Part shown: positions 46,583 through 57,847 of the stretch, one piece after another
Layout: every line of letters begins with the position of its first letter
Numbering within the stretch: the stretch's first letter is position 1
Source: Blattamonas nauphoetae
Taxonomy: Eukaryota; Preaxostyla; Oxymonadida
Assembly: GCA_033064195.1 (NCBI GenBank)
Contig: JARBJD010000058.1
Span: 186,001 to 250,000 of the forward strand
Direction: 5' to 3'
DNA: 64,000 nt
The notes under the pieces: generated by a model
What the model was told of the DNA's origin: nothing
What the model saw: only the letters and a program-made list of their open reading frames with translations
The model's database searches: none
Made by a program: the position numbers and the translations under genes

Positions 46583-46779
46583 TTTAGAGCCCGATTTGGG
46601 TCGAAGTCTTATGTTCAACCGATCCACGTTCCCTTCTGTTCTGCTGCACACAAAAGGGCACAATTTCAAGTTTTTATCGCTCACACTTCACAACGATAAT
46701 TCAAACGTCCTTGTTCAAAACAGCCCCGCAAGAGGAGAAGCAAGATTGGCGATGAAAAGAAGAGAACCGCTAACTCGTC

Positions 46780-49049
46780 TCAGAATTCCTCGTCTGAGTC
46801 GTCCGTCCCTCCCTGAATCACCTCATTGTCAGACTGTGCTGACGACTCCTGACTCCGCTCTTGGTCTTCCGACACGTCACCATCCACAGCATCTTCCTCA
46901 GCCTCGTTGTCCTCGTCGTGTTCACTCGGCTCCGGCGTCTGCTCCCGGAACTCCTCTTCGTCATCCTGCGGCTCCTGCCCTTCCTCCTCCTCTTCGTCGT
47001 ACTGCCTGTGCCTCTCCTCCTCCTCCTCTTCCTCCGATCGATCATATTCCCCCGCTGCCTCCTCCGAGTCCTCGTTCATTCTCCGCCCAACTGCGTGGTC
47101 GCTCTCCTCTCCCTCGGGCTCGTCTTCACTCACAACATCCCCACCCTCGCTGGGCTGGTTGTGGTCTGACTCTGGCTCGTGTTCGGATGGGATTTCTTCA
47201 TCCGAGTGATGGCTATCCTCGTCGTCCTGCCTCGGCTCGTCGTCCTCCTCTCCCACTTCATCCACGGGCTCCTCGCTGTGGTGGTCGTACTCTGCGGATC
47301 GTTCTGTTTCGACCTCGTCAGCATTTGACTGCTCCACGTCCTGCCCATCCTCCTCTCTGTTCATCTCGTCCTCCTCTCCACCCATCTCCTCCTCCTCTCT
47401 GCCCATCTCCTCAGCCATCGCACGCTCGTCTGCCTCTCGCATCTGCCTCTCAATCTCCCTCTCTTCTTCCATCTGTCGAATCTCCTCCTCTCTTCTCCTC
47501 CGCTCCTGGTTCTCCCGCTGCCGAGTGTCGTCTGGCACTCTCTCATTTTCCCTCCCTCGCTCAAACTCGAGCTCCTTCTCCCGTTCTTTGATGTGCTTCA
47601 CGAGTGCTTGAGACGTGTCGCGCATGTTCTGCGAAGCCTTCTTGTCCTCGTCGCTCATCTGGTTGAAGCATTGGGCGAAGGCTCGTGCTGCTTGCTTTGC
47701 TTCGTCCAACCGGTCCACGTTGGCAAGAGAGATGGCCAGATTCAAGATTGGGAGCGGATCACTCTCGTCCATCGACATCGCTTTGTTGTATGCGTCGATG
47801 GCGTTGTCTATGTCTTCCAATCGTGCTAAAGCGATGGCCAGATGCATGTATCCATGCACATGGTGTTTGTTCATCGAGAGAGCCGAGGTGAAGGACAGAT
47901 ACGCTGAGAAGTTTCTGGAACGCGAGAATAACAATGAAAGAGATTGAAAGCGGCAAGAGTAGCATAAGAATCACTAAATTATGGGATTCATACTGGCCAG
48001 CTTCCAGATACAGAAGTCCAAGGTTGTAATGAACATGCCAATCAAAAGGAGCGAGTTGTTTGGCGCGTGTGAGACAAGAAATTGCCTGAACGAAATAATG
48101 TCAAAGAAAAGCATGCTGCCTGTGTTTTGCCTTTTTCATGAAAACACATCCCGATGTTATTCCATAATTCTGAGAATTCTGTTTGTCCAGCTGCAATTCT
48201 GAGGAGAATGAAGAGACAAAGGAGAAACCGATATTTTGAAAGAGCAACATCTATGTCACCCTTCTCCTGAATGATTGTTCCTGCAGCTAAAATAGCCTAG
48301 GAAGAGGATAGAGAGAAAGAAATGTGAGACTCTTGGATTCTTTGGATCGATGGCTAAGGCTTTCCCAAGGTAGTCAAATGCTTTATCATTATGCCCGAGA
48401 CGAAGGTGAATAACTCCAACGATTGTTAGAAGTTCTGTATTGTCGGGTGAGAGAGTGAGGGCATTTTCGTACATTGGGAGAGCTTCTTCGTACCGTTCTA
48501 ATGAACTATAGATTTTGCCAAGAGTGCAAAGTGTGAGTGGATTCGGTTCAGTTTCAATGGCTGATAAATATATCTCAATTGCCTGAATGAAAAGGAGAAA
48601 TGTCAGAATGATGGTGAATGTGATACTTGATCATCCATTCCAAGATTTTGGAGGCACATTCCCTTGTTATGGAGTGATTCCCAATCTTTTTGTGGAGAAA
48701 GGGACAATGATTGATCAAACGCAGAAATAGCGTCGTTAAATCGACCAAGGAGCATGTTCGCCTTCCCTAATTGTTTCAGGTTGTCGGAATTGTTTGGATT
48801 GAGGTGTACAACTTTCTGAAAGAATGCCAACGATTCTTGAAGTCTTCCCTCTTGTCGTAGAATCAAAGCTTTGACGTATAGAGCGTATTCACTTGAGTCA
48901 TCAGAGGATTTGAGTGTTTTTTCAATGAGTTCGAGGCATTTTGTGAATTCTTTTGCTACAAACAAATTATGAATCCATTCATTGGAAACAGTAAAGTCCA
49001 ATGAAGCAGATTCTTTTGTGTCTGTCGCATCTGAGAATGACTGAGACAT
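46780..49049 (-). CDS. BBS4: BBS4-like BBSome TPR protein with long acidic tail
   Basis: BBSome subunit BBS4, a TPR protein for ciliary membrane traffic. Start MSQSFSD at 49049. The TPR arrays show [40 protein letters not shown], then [55 protein letters not shown] and [18 protein letters not shown] in several exons. These match the BBS4 order closely. From about 47640 down to 46780 the protein continues as a roughly 250-residue Glu/Asp/Arg-rich acidic tail ending DDSDEEF, absent from animal BBS4. The start codon overlaps that of the divergent gene at 49048. Confidence 0.88.
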
Positions 49050-50009
49050 GGAAAACAATCTTTATGGGAAGCCACAAAACTGTTTCATGGTCTGTGCGTA
49101 ATATCACGTTATCACATTCTCCTCCTCCATTCAGCTTCGCACTTTACTTGTACTCCCGGATCCTCAGGCCAAATTCACAGAGGTCATGAACAAAGCTCCT
49201 GGAAACAAAGAAGACCTCTCAACCGAAGGTTCCTGGGCCACATATCATCACCATGTCACGATTCAAGGAGTTGAATTAATCCTTCGAATCCAATGGGTTG
49301 GTATGTAGTTTCAATTAGCGTTATATTTCCGTTATTTAGACAATATTGTTTTTGTAAATGAGTTCACACGTCTGTTCCCAAAAGCCGATGCTTTCATGCT
49401 TGCATTCTCGACTGCAAACCGTGCCTCATTTGAACGAGCGAACGGAAAAGTATTTCCTTTCATTCTCAATCTTCCTCAGTGGATGTCTGAAATGCAATGG
49501 GAAATGCATGGCAAGCCTTTTTATTTCTGCGGAACAAAGACAGATGTCCGGGACAGCAGTGAGTGTCCCGACGACCAGAAAGTTTCAACAGAAGAAGTCT
49601 GTCTTCAGTCCCTTTCCATCACCATCTCTCAATGGCTTCGTAGGTTCAATATGTTGTCTCCACACTCCGAATGAGCCACTATTTTGAGGTATCAGCTGAG
49701 AAGAAGACAGGAATTAAGGAAATGTTCGACCGAGTCGGCGAGGATATCCTGATGAAGCTTGTCTGCCGATTTGACTCTGATTGGCGCATGCATCTCCAAC
49801 GGCACCCATACAAACCTGAAGAAAAGGAAAAGGTGAAGGAAGTGTTGGATCATTACAAAGAACGAGAGGGGAAAGAGAGAGGCGATAAACTGGAAACCTT
49901 CAAAAATGAAGGAGCGAAGAAGTACATCGAACAAATCGAAGAAACACGGAAATTACAAAAGGAGAAAGAAAAGGCAGAAGGGAAGAGCTCATCCTGCACC
50001 ATCTTTTAG
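49048..50009 (+). CDS. Degenerate Rho-family small GTPase, CAAX-ended
   Basis: Rho/Ras-like protein starting at ATG 49048-49050 ([14 protein letters not shown]). Exon joins with donors GTCTGT, GTATGT and GTCTGT. In place of the P-loop (GxxxxGKT) there is only GKP, and the DTAGQ switch II motif is replaced (IQWVDN). The G4 region is intact-like (GTKTDVRD), G5 is EVSAEKK, and the Rho insert-like segment and a Lys/Glu-rich C-terminal helix end in a prenylation motif CTIF. So it should be a membrane-anchored pseudo-GTPase. A conventional start with a P-loop upstream was not seen; the preceding bases belong to the BBS4 start. Confidence 0.65.
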
Positions 50010-50189
50010 TGTTAAAATCATCACATTATCACACCACCATTTTTATCGATTATCGGGCCAAATACTTTTCATTCCGCACCAGATTGTTAACCTTTTTTTA
50101 TTGATGTATTTCTCATTTCAGTCACAATTGTGACAGAACATCGATTCCCATAAATTGATTCATAGAGCGTGATCAACCCTTTCGTAGAG

Positions 50190-51640
50190 ATGATCCGGAC
50201 GTCATTTTGCGCTCAAGGGACTCATTCGAAATTCTGTGACTTTATTCATCCTCTACCACCCTCCTTCAATGCATTCACAACTATCAATGACTCACCGAAT
50301 TCGTTGAATTCTTCATTTCACAACCTAGACGATTCACCATTTCAATTTTCATCAGCAAACCAATATAAATCGCCTGAAAGTCATCATGATGTCATGGTAA
50401 TAGAACATTATCAAATCCCATCAGACTTTTTCTTTCGGCACTATCTCCAATTGGATGAAACGTCTGACCCAACACTCACACCCTCAGTAGTCATCATTGA
50501 GCGCACATCGGAGCATCTCTCACAATACACAAATAGCGACCCCAAGTCTATGCAAATGCACATTTCTAACATTTACGATTTCTTTCGTATCGACGAAGAG
50601 GTCTGAAACGATATTCTCATCGTCATATCTTCGCATATATCCAGATATTCCTCACAGCAGTCATCGTCCTGTATAGATACTTGTGTGTCGCTGGTATATT
50701 TTCCCGTTTTTTCAGCGTCTTCTTGTTTCTCTCTCTGATATCTCTTCTTTGATGAAGGTTCCATCCTCAACCTCCAGAAAGATTCGGAATTATTCTACCT
50801 TCTCATTCTCTGCATATTTATTGCATTGAAGGTCTGATTCTCTCCATCTCATTCATCTCCGCTCCTCCTTCACTTGTCAAACAGGGACTCCTTGATGCCC
50901 CAATCGATTCTGCAGGTATCGCCCGATCCCTCAACCTGGAACCATCCCGGATCTTCCACAACGAAGTCCAGATCATCACTGCACTGGAATTCTCGCTGTT
51001 CTTCGACGTGGACACCCTGTTCCCCCTCTCGGCCATCTTCCCCATCGAAGGCCTGCGCTGCCTGACATACTCTGTCCAGCAGCCTCTTGTTGGTCTCGGC
51101 GAGCACCTCTCCCGCCTCAGCTCGCCGTTCCAGCAGCGTTTCAACCAAAAGCAAGCGAAGCCCGAGTCCCCCTTCATCCCAACCGCTGTCTCGGCGTACA
51201 TCCACCGCTTCGAGACGCGTGTGGATGTCATCAATGTTGTCGAGGCAGCCGAATCGCCCTTCCTGCCCTGCACAACAAGTGAAATGGTGTTCGATTCCGA
51301 CAGCAGCGACGAAGCAGGCACAAACGCCAGCCCCACCTGGCCGCACTTCTCTCGCGCCCAACTCGCCTCTGTGCCTGTCTTCGTCCCCAGCCACACACTT
51401 AACGCTTACAACATGTCTCCGTTCCCGCACACGCCCATCGTCACGAACACCTCGCCGTTCTACCCCCCAATGTTCGCCCCCAACGCCCCCACTCCCTTAG
51501 TGGGGACACCGCAGTTCGGATGTGCGCAGTCTGCCGCCCACGACAGCCTCGCCTCCGCCTGCCCTGCTTCCTGCCAACCCGTCTCTCGTCCAGGCTGGGC
51601 ATGCCCCTCATCGCAGCCGACCTGGCAAATGGGATGGTAG
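50190..51640 (+). CDS. PHO80/P-type cyclin-like protein
   Basis: Cyclin-box protein. Start MIRTSFCAQG at 50190. An N-terminal Ser/Asn-rich segment ends with a helix YDFFRIDEE. The intron-split cyclin box then reads IFLTAVIVLYRYL, LFYLLILCIFIALK, LLDAPID, GIARSLNLEPSRIF and NEVQIITALEFSLFFDVDTLF, the helix order of Pcl/Pho80-type cyclins. After the box comes a long Pro/Ser/Ala-rich tail with repeated TP and SP sites and a C-terminal QPTWQMGW. Exons join with donors GTCTGA, GTATAT and GTCTGA. The partner CDK is unknown; the atypical kinase at 38835-40004 is only a speculation. Confidence 0.7.
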
Positions 51641-51884
51641 TCCCGCGTGGCTCCTTGGCACCCTTCCGGATCCGTTTGATACAATACGACCCGTTCCGTT
51701 TTCACTTTAGATTCCCATTCATATGGTTCTTCCACATGCAACGGAGAAATTATCCTGCTCTCATGTTTCTTTCAATACATTCGAAATCCGGGACGTCTCT
51801 TCTGATGTACTGTGATCTGCATACTTTTTTGTTGTGTAAAATGCCAGAGAGTTCTGTAATTAACTTGTGATCGAGTCGCCCTCA

Positions 51885-53297
51885 ATGGAGGATTCTGATA
51901 TCGAAACAAAACCAACTGTTCGGACTCTTCAATGGATCCGAAATATTCCTTCTCTCTATGACATTCTTATCACGACTAAAACAGAATGGCCATCGCTTAC
52001 CTGTCAATTTGTGCCAGGTGCATCGTGTGATTTCCTTTCTAACAAATACACAATATTTCTGTCTATTTCCCGTCATTTCCCTTTAGATATGACAATGGTG
52101 ATTTAAAATGCTCAATTTTGTCAGGAACTCAAACGTCTGGACAGGAACCCAATGTTCTTTACTTGACGTCGTACAACTGCCAAAAAACAGTTGAAACGAA
52201 AGCAGAACGAAACACGACTACGTCACCGTCCAAGCCAAGTCTGTTCTTACACATAGTTTGATTCTTTAGCGACTGATCCACGAATCACTGTCACATCTTC
52301 ACTCACTTTCGATGGTGACGTAAACAAGATTCTTTTCCACCCAAAGATTCCGTCAACAGTGTCAATTTTGTCGTCATCTGGTGTTGTCAACATGATGGAT
52401 TATACACCAAACTTCCGTCCCCCTTCTTTGACAAGAACTTTCCATGGTTTGGATGGCGAAGGATTCGGTTTAAGTTGGAACAAAGTCATTACAAACCGAA
52501 TTTGTGCAGCATCAGTGACGGGAATGGTGTGTGTCTGGTCGCAAGACCAACAAAACGACGAACCACTCCAATCTTTTTCAAGCAAAATTCCAACAAGTTG
52601 CTGTGAATGGAATCCCGAGCATGGCAACATCATTGCATGTGGAATGGATGGTGGCGTGTGCCATCTGAATGATCTGTTGACATCTTGTAAAACACCTGCC
52701 ATCACAATCGCTCTCCAACAACAAAGTGACATCAATTCGATTTCCTTCAATCAACACCCATCTATGAGTCATCTCCTCCTTATTGGAGCTGAAAACGGGA
52801 GTATTTCTCTCTGGGATACACGAAATACCCAACGAGCACTCCATAACTTTCCCTATCACACTGAGCGGATTACTGATCTGTCCTGGGCGCCATACCTTCC
52901 ACCGTCATTAGTCTCCTCTTCTCATGCTCACGAAGGCTCTTCTATTTTTGTTTCTGCAAGTGCAGATTGCAATATTTCACTTTGGGACTGTGAATTAATT
53001 GGTCAAGACTCATCCGCTGATTCCCCACCAAAAATGAAGCCACCAGAGCAAATATTTGTTCATTATGGTCATCTCGCACCAGTGAACACTGTTGGATGGT
53101 GGCCAGTCCCATTTCCCAAAAAACAAACAGATTCCGCGCCGGAAACAGAACCATCTCCATATCCCTATATCTTTGTCTCGACTGATTCTGAAAATGGATG
53201 TCACATTTGGAACGTTAAGCAGGGAACTCCACCATTCTTCGAATCTCAACATGGAGGCAGATTTATTGATATTAACGAGAAACTTGGAGACGGATGA
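51885..53297 (+). CDS. RBBP4: RBBP4/MSI1-like WD40 histone chaperone
   Basis: p55/RBBP4 family histone-binding propeller used in CAF-1, PRC2 and deacetylase complexes. The start at 51885 opens a helix RTLQWIRNIPSLYDILI, with the conserved TEWPSLTCQF. Blades carry GLSWN, CCEWNPEHGNIIACGMDGG, ISFNQHPS, SISLWDTR, DLSWAPYLPP, NISLWDCE and HLAPVNTVGWWP. A short acidic insertion (QTSGQEP) and the end ENGCHIWNVKQGTPP are close to the family. Two introns near 52020-52090 and 52225-52270. It is the N-terminal-helix type that binds H4. Confidence 0.9.
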
Positions 53298-53398
53298 AAT
53301 TGCCCATTTTGCCCATATATCATTGATCAAACAGAACAAGCGAGAATAAATATTCACGTAATGTCGAAAGGAAAAGTGTGAAGTGAAAAACAACCAGA

Positions 53399-55363
53399 TT
53401 AAGAAGACGTTTCATCGAGTGTCTGCTTGAGTCGCTTTGCTTTCTCTTTCTCCGCCTCAACCAGCACCCGTAGTCTCGCTCTCTCAGCCCTGATAGTCAA
53501 CAAGTCCTTGTTGATATCCTCAATCTCTGTTTGAATCGCTGCCGATGCCTCTTTCGTCGCATTCAGCCTTTCCAGCATCGTCCGCTGCAGAATGACCTTG
53601 CTTCTCTTTTGCTCGTCGATGATTTGGTGGAGAGTGTTGAACTGAACGAAGAACGAAAAGAGAAAGAGAAACCTCCGCCTCTGCCTCTTCCTGCTTCTTC
53701 ACTGCGTCTTCCGAACGTGAGGACTGTCGAAAAGTGATGAAGGAGATCGAGAACAACACACCGCCAGCTTCGCCTGATCCTCCATTTCCTTACTGCTCTG
53801 TTTGGACTCCTCATATTGCTTTCGCAGTTCCTATCATCACAAAAATAAACGAGCGAAGATGGACAGACAGTCAGCTGTGAGTTGAGTTTGTCGAGGTCCG
53901 CTTGCAGCTTAGCCACTGCCTCGTTTGTGTCGGTGAGGTTGTGCATGAGCGTGTCATTCTTCTCGGTTTCTTCGTCAATCAGACATTCCAGCTCCTCTGC
54001 TCTGTCCGAGTCTTCAGCTTCCAAATTCTCAATCTCCTCTTTCAGCGCTTCGTTCTAAATCAGTCAACAAGAAAGATGAAAGCAACCTTTTCTGCAGTCT
54101 CTGTGATCTTTGTGCGGAGTTCTTCCTCAGTCGCACGGTTTGTGTCGCTCAATGTCCGAATGACAGTGTCAATCCGTCCAAACTGTTCGTAGAGCGAGTC
54201 GTACTCTTTTTGTGCCTCTTCACGAGACTTGTCTGTTTCGTACACACTTCGTTGAAGTTCGTTGATTCTTTTTGCATTCTCTGCGAGCTGTTTTTCAAGT
54301 TCATCTTTCTTTTGGAGAAGATGGTCGATGTCAATTTGTGTTTTGTGTTTCATTGTGTTTAACTCAGTGTCTAATTGTGTATTCTGTAAAATACGGTTCG
54401 ACTTATGAAAAAGCAAGCAAACTTCTTCGGCAAGATCACGAGCCATCTCAACGCTCACTTCTGCCTTTTCCAGTTCTTCCTCGTAGGATTTTCTCTCTTT
54501 CTTGAGGTTTGCTGTTACTAATTCCATCTGAAAGAGATGAAAAATGAAGCAAGAAACGTCATCTTCAAGAGTTTGTAGTTCGTTGCGTAATTCTACTCGA
54601 GTTTTGGAGACGTTCTCGTTTTCGTTTCGTGTTTTCGAGAGTTGAGCTTCTAATGTTCTAATATTGGTAATAACTGAGAAAAAAGGACGAATATACTGTA
54701 AAATTTGACTTTTGTCTTCAAGGTCTTGTTGTAGTTTTCGATTTTCTTCCTTCTTAAACGAGAGCTGGAAACGATATGATTCCTGAGCGAGTGTCAAAAA
54801 GAAATGTGGTGCAGACCTGAAACGTTGTAAAATGATCAATATCGAGTTTTTGTGAGTTTCTTCTCAGTGATTCCTCCGCTTCATTGATAGAGATTTGGGC
54901 TTGGTCGACTTGTTGATGAAGTCTCTCAATCTCATCTTTCAAATCAGCCTTTTCTTTCTGCAATGGAGAAATAGAACCATCAGAAGGGGCTTGGTGAAGG
55001 TATGTTGGTTTTGACAGACTTTCAGTGATTGGACTTTTTGGACCAATTGTTGAATTTTCTCTCCAACACCTTTTCCTGCGACATGCGTTTCAATTTTCTC
55101 TTGAAGATTGTTGATATGTTCGCGTTGGATGTCAATTTTGTCTTGAATCGCTTGTTTTGTTTGAAGTTCTTTCTCCAACTTTGGACGCAGGTGAGAAATC
55201 AATAAATAGAGACTTTGGTGGTAATTGTTTGGAGTTTCTTTTTAATTTGTTCGTGTTGAGTACGAAGTTTCATGGTTTCTGCTGATGTTTGATCAAACTG
55301 AGAAAGAAGGGATGATTTCAGTTGATGAGGGTAAGTATGTGAATCAGACTTTTTGTCGGTCAT
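53399..55363 (-). CDS. Long coiled-coil protein, unassigned
   Basis: Many short exons (about ten) on the minus strand, starting MTDKKSDSHT at 55363 and ending DETSS at the TAA 53399-53401, give about 560 residues. Nearly every exon is predicted heptad sequence rich in Glu, Lys, Leu and Gln (RTLEAQLSKTRNENENV, KDELEKQLAENAKRINEL, ADLDKLNSQL, INKDLLTIRAERARL). No other domain is visible. It could be an axonemal or centrosomal coiled coil, but no family signature was recognised. Confidence 0.7.
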
Positions 55364-55490
55364 TCTCGTATTTATTGGTTAGAGCATTCAATTTTTTGAC
55401 ATAGAACGCCGATGATTTGTCTGATGTCGGTGTTCTCGTCATGTGACAATTTGAACTGCCCACCATTTTTTTCGAGTCTTTTCAATCTCG

Positions 55491-57680
55491 ATGTCTACAT
55501 CGCCAATTCAATCGAATAGAAAACTGCCGAACTCATTTGCACTTTCATCTTCATTTTCGACCAATAGACACAGCAAACGTCGAGATAATCAAGTTTCTCG
55601 TTCTTCACCAAACAAAGAGCTGACACCTCACAGAGCAAAAATTAATCAGCTCCGAGAACAGATGAAAACCGCTTTCTGTGATGATCCTGACTCCCTTGAA
55701 CTTGAGAAGGAAAATGATCAACAGATTTCAAATCTCCAAATGAATGATCTTTCATTGTGCAATGAATTGTCAATGATCGATGACCAAGAAAAACTCATCT
55801 CTTCACAACAAGAATCTCGATTGATACAATTGACATCTGAATGGGATAATTCAGCCTCCGAACCAATCCATTCCAATCGACAAAAAAAGCAGGGTCAACC
55901 ATCAACGAACTTTTCGTTCTCATCAAGACCTCCTGGCGTAATCCCTGCAACCTTTGGAACCCGTCCCTTCCATCATTCAGAACAAGCCTCACAACTATCA
56001 CCAACTCACATCCAAACCACTCACACAAGATCTCTGAAAGAACATGGAGAAGCAACTTTCTCAGAGATCCTTCCCCCAGATCTCACACATCAGCACCTCC
56101 TAGGCGCATCTTTTACTCTGCCATCGCAAACCCCTTGGCAACAGCAGCAATCATCATCTCATCAGCATCCGCCTCTTCGGTCGGCTATGGACTCGCAACT
56201 CTCACAAACTATATCACCGATTGACAATAGACCACCATATCATGTCACCCGTTCAGAGATTCTTCTCTCTCGTCATGCTGTCCCCAAAGGCCACATGGTT
56301 CACACAACACATCCCAACTCAGCATATTCCCACCTCAACATCGACTCGTTTTTTGGTCAAAAATCTCCCCCAAAGAAAGATAATCCTCAAACTAATCCAT
56401 TTCAGTCACCTCCGAAGCCTCTTACAGGACAGTACGCCTCACTCTCTCAGACACTCCAAAAATCATTCACCAAGCCGTCTCCCCCTCCCTCCCCACAAGT
56501 CACACACACATCACCATCCCGTCCCACAGTATTTCCCATCCGGACTCGTCCTTCGGTCATTGCGCTGGCAAAGAGGACAAATCAACCGCGACTCCACAAC
56601 CCACAAATCAGAGAAAGGCTGGATCGCCTGTCAGAAATGGTGGCAAACGTGAAAGATCGAACGCTTTCCCTTCAGAACACTCAACACACAGACTTTAACG
56701 AGTTTGAAGACAGAATCGAAGAACCAGATCTCCACACAGAACGCTCTCCTCGACTGGACTCCCATCGAGACTCGTCCTCGTCTCTCCCCAAATCCCGAAC
56801 ACAGCACACTCGATCAGTCGAGTCACTTTCATCACACGCCCAATCCCATTCCGACCCTCCTCCGCTCTCTTCCTCGCCACCTGCCCTGTCTGAGCATCAC
56901 ACGTCCTCCAACGCAGAGACGAAGGAAACCCAGCCATCCGAGAGACCAGCCACACCCCCGCCCAGCCCCCACCCACCAACCCTCCACCGACAAGACCATC
57001 CTCCGCGGCGAGACAGCTTCCGACGACGGAGCGAGGGCCAGCCGCCTCTTTCGTCCGACCACTCCAGCCACTTCTCCCAAGCCAGCCATCCCTCCCAACC
57101 CAAAAAACAGGTTGACCAACTCTCGCTCAGCAGAACCATCTCCGCAGGGCGACTTCTGCCGAAGACCCACCACAATGAATCCAATCACCAGTCGGAAACG
57201 GGGAGTTCTTTGCGAAGTTCGAAATCCGACTCACCCGACCAGCGACAGACGCAACAGCTTCTGCTCCAACAGCTCACCACTCCGACTGACCCGTCCACGT
57301 CGTCAGTAGCATCGCCTGGATCTTCTCCTCCTGCCTCCTCCTCCCCTGTTTCCTCTTCCCCTGTCTCCTCTTCCCCTGTTTCCTCCTCTCCCGTCTCCTC
57401 CTTCCCTGTCTCTTCCTCCCCTGCCAACTCGTCTCCCATCCAATCAACCGCCGAGTCCCATATCATCAGCAACGAATCGGAACAACAAATGTCGCTCGTG
57501 TCGCAATGCTCGTACAGCACCAACAATTCTGGCGATGAGCAGTTCCCGCCTGAACTTGACAAAAGCCCGCCACCCAAGCTCTTTCCCAGTGATCAGGACA
57601 GACCATCATTCAGAATTCAGGAAACCATCCGGTGCACTTTAGAACGACTAAAAGAGCTGGGAATTTCACTCGATGATTGA
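55491..57680 (+). CDS. Disordered Ser/Pro-rich orphan protein
   Basis: Single exon of 729 codons, starting MSTSPIQSNRKLPN. Composition is Ser/Pro/Thr/Gln/His-rich throughout, with few hydrophobic segments and many potential phosphorylation sites. Short helical patches are KINQLREQMKTAFC, NPQIRERLDRLSEMVANV and the C-terminal ETIRCTLERLKELGISL. A run of SSSPVS repeats lies at about 57330-57425. It is intron-free, unlike most neighbours. No family recognised; possibly a cytoskeletal or centrosomal scaffold. Confidence 0.75.
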   Translation: MSTSPIQSNRKLPNSFALSSSFSTNRHSKRRDNQVSRSSPNKELTPHRAKINQLREQMKTAFCDDPDSLELEKENDQQISNLQMNDLSLCNELSMIDDQEKLISSQQESRLIQLTSEWDNSASEPIHSNRQKKQGQPSTNFSFSSRPPGVIPATFGTRPFHHSEQASQLSPTHIQTTHTRSLKEHGEATFSEILPPDLTHQHLLGASFTLPSQTPWQQQQSSSHQHPPLRSAMDSQLSQTISPIDNRPPYHVTRSEILLSRHAVPKGHMVHTTHPNSAYSHLNIDSFFGQKSPPKKDNPQTNPFQSPPKPLTGQYASLSQTLQKSFTKPSPPPSPQVTHTSPSRPTVFPIRTRPSVIALAKRTNQPRLHNPQIRERLDRLSEMVANVKDRTLSLQNTQHTDFNEFEDRIEEPDLHTERSPRLDSHRDSSSSLPKSRTQHTRSVESLSSHAQSHSDPPPLSSSPPALSEHHTSSNAETKETQPSERPATPPPSPHPPTLHRQDHPPRRDSFRRRSEGQPPLSSDHSSHFSQASHPSQPKKQVDQLSLSRTISAGRLLPKTHHNESNHQSETGSSLRSSKSDSPDQRQTQQLLLQQLTTPTDPSTSSVASPGSSPPASSSPVSSSPVSSSPVSSSPVSSFPVSSSPANSSPIQSTAESHIISNESEQQMSLVSQCSYSTNNSGDEQFPPELDKSPPPKLFPSDQDRPSFRIQETIRCTLERLKELGISLDD
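57330..57430 (+). repeat. Tandem SSPVS-coding repeat
   Basis: Five to six near-identical 15-nt units encoding SSPVS/SFPVS within the disordered orphan gene. In-frame repeat, likely polymorphic in length. Confidence 0.8.
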
Positions 57681-57847
57681 TTTAATCTTCAGGACATATG
57701 TTTGTTTGCATCATAATCACTCTTCTTTCGTCGATTTCACGTCGAGCATGAGTTTTCATTTTTGTGGCAAGAAGGAAGAACAACGATATGATAAATCAAG
57801 TATCCAATGAAAAATGGAAAGAAGCAGCGAATACGAAAAAGAAATCA

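Noticed and set aside
46452-47591. 379-codon plus-strand frame
   Set aside because: Antisense of the acidic BBS4 tail; Pro/Arg/Ser-rich with no natural features.
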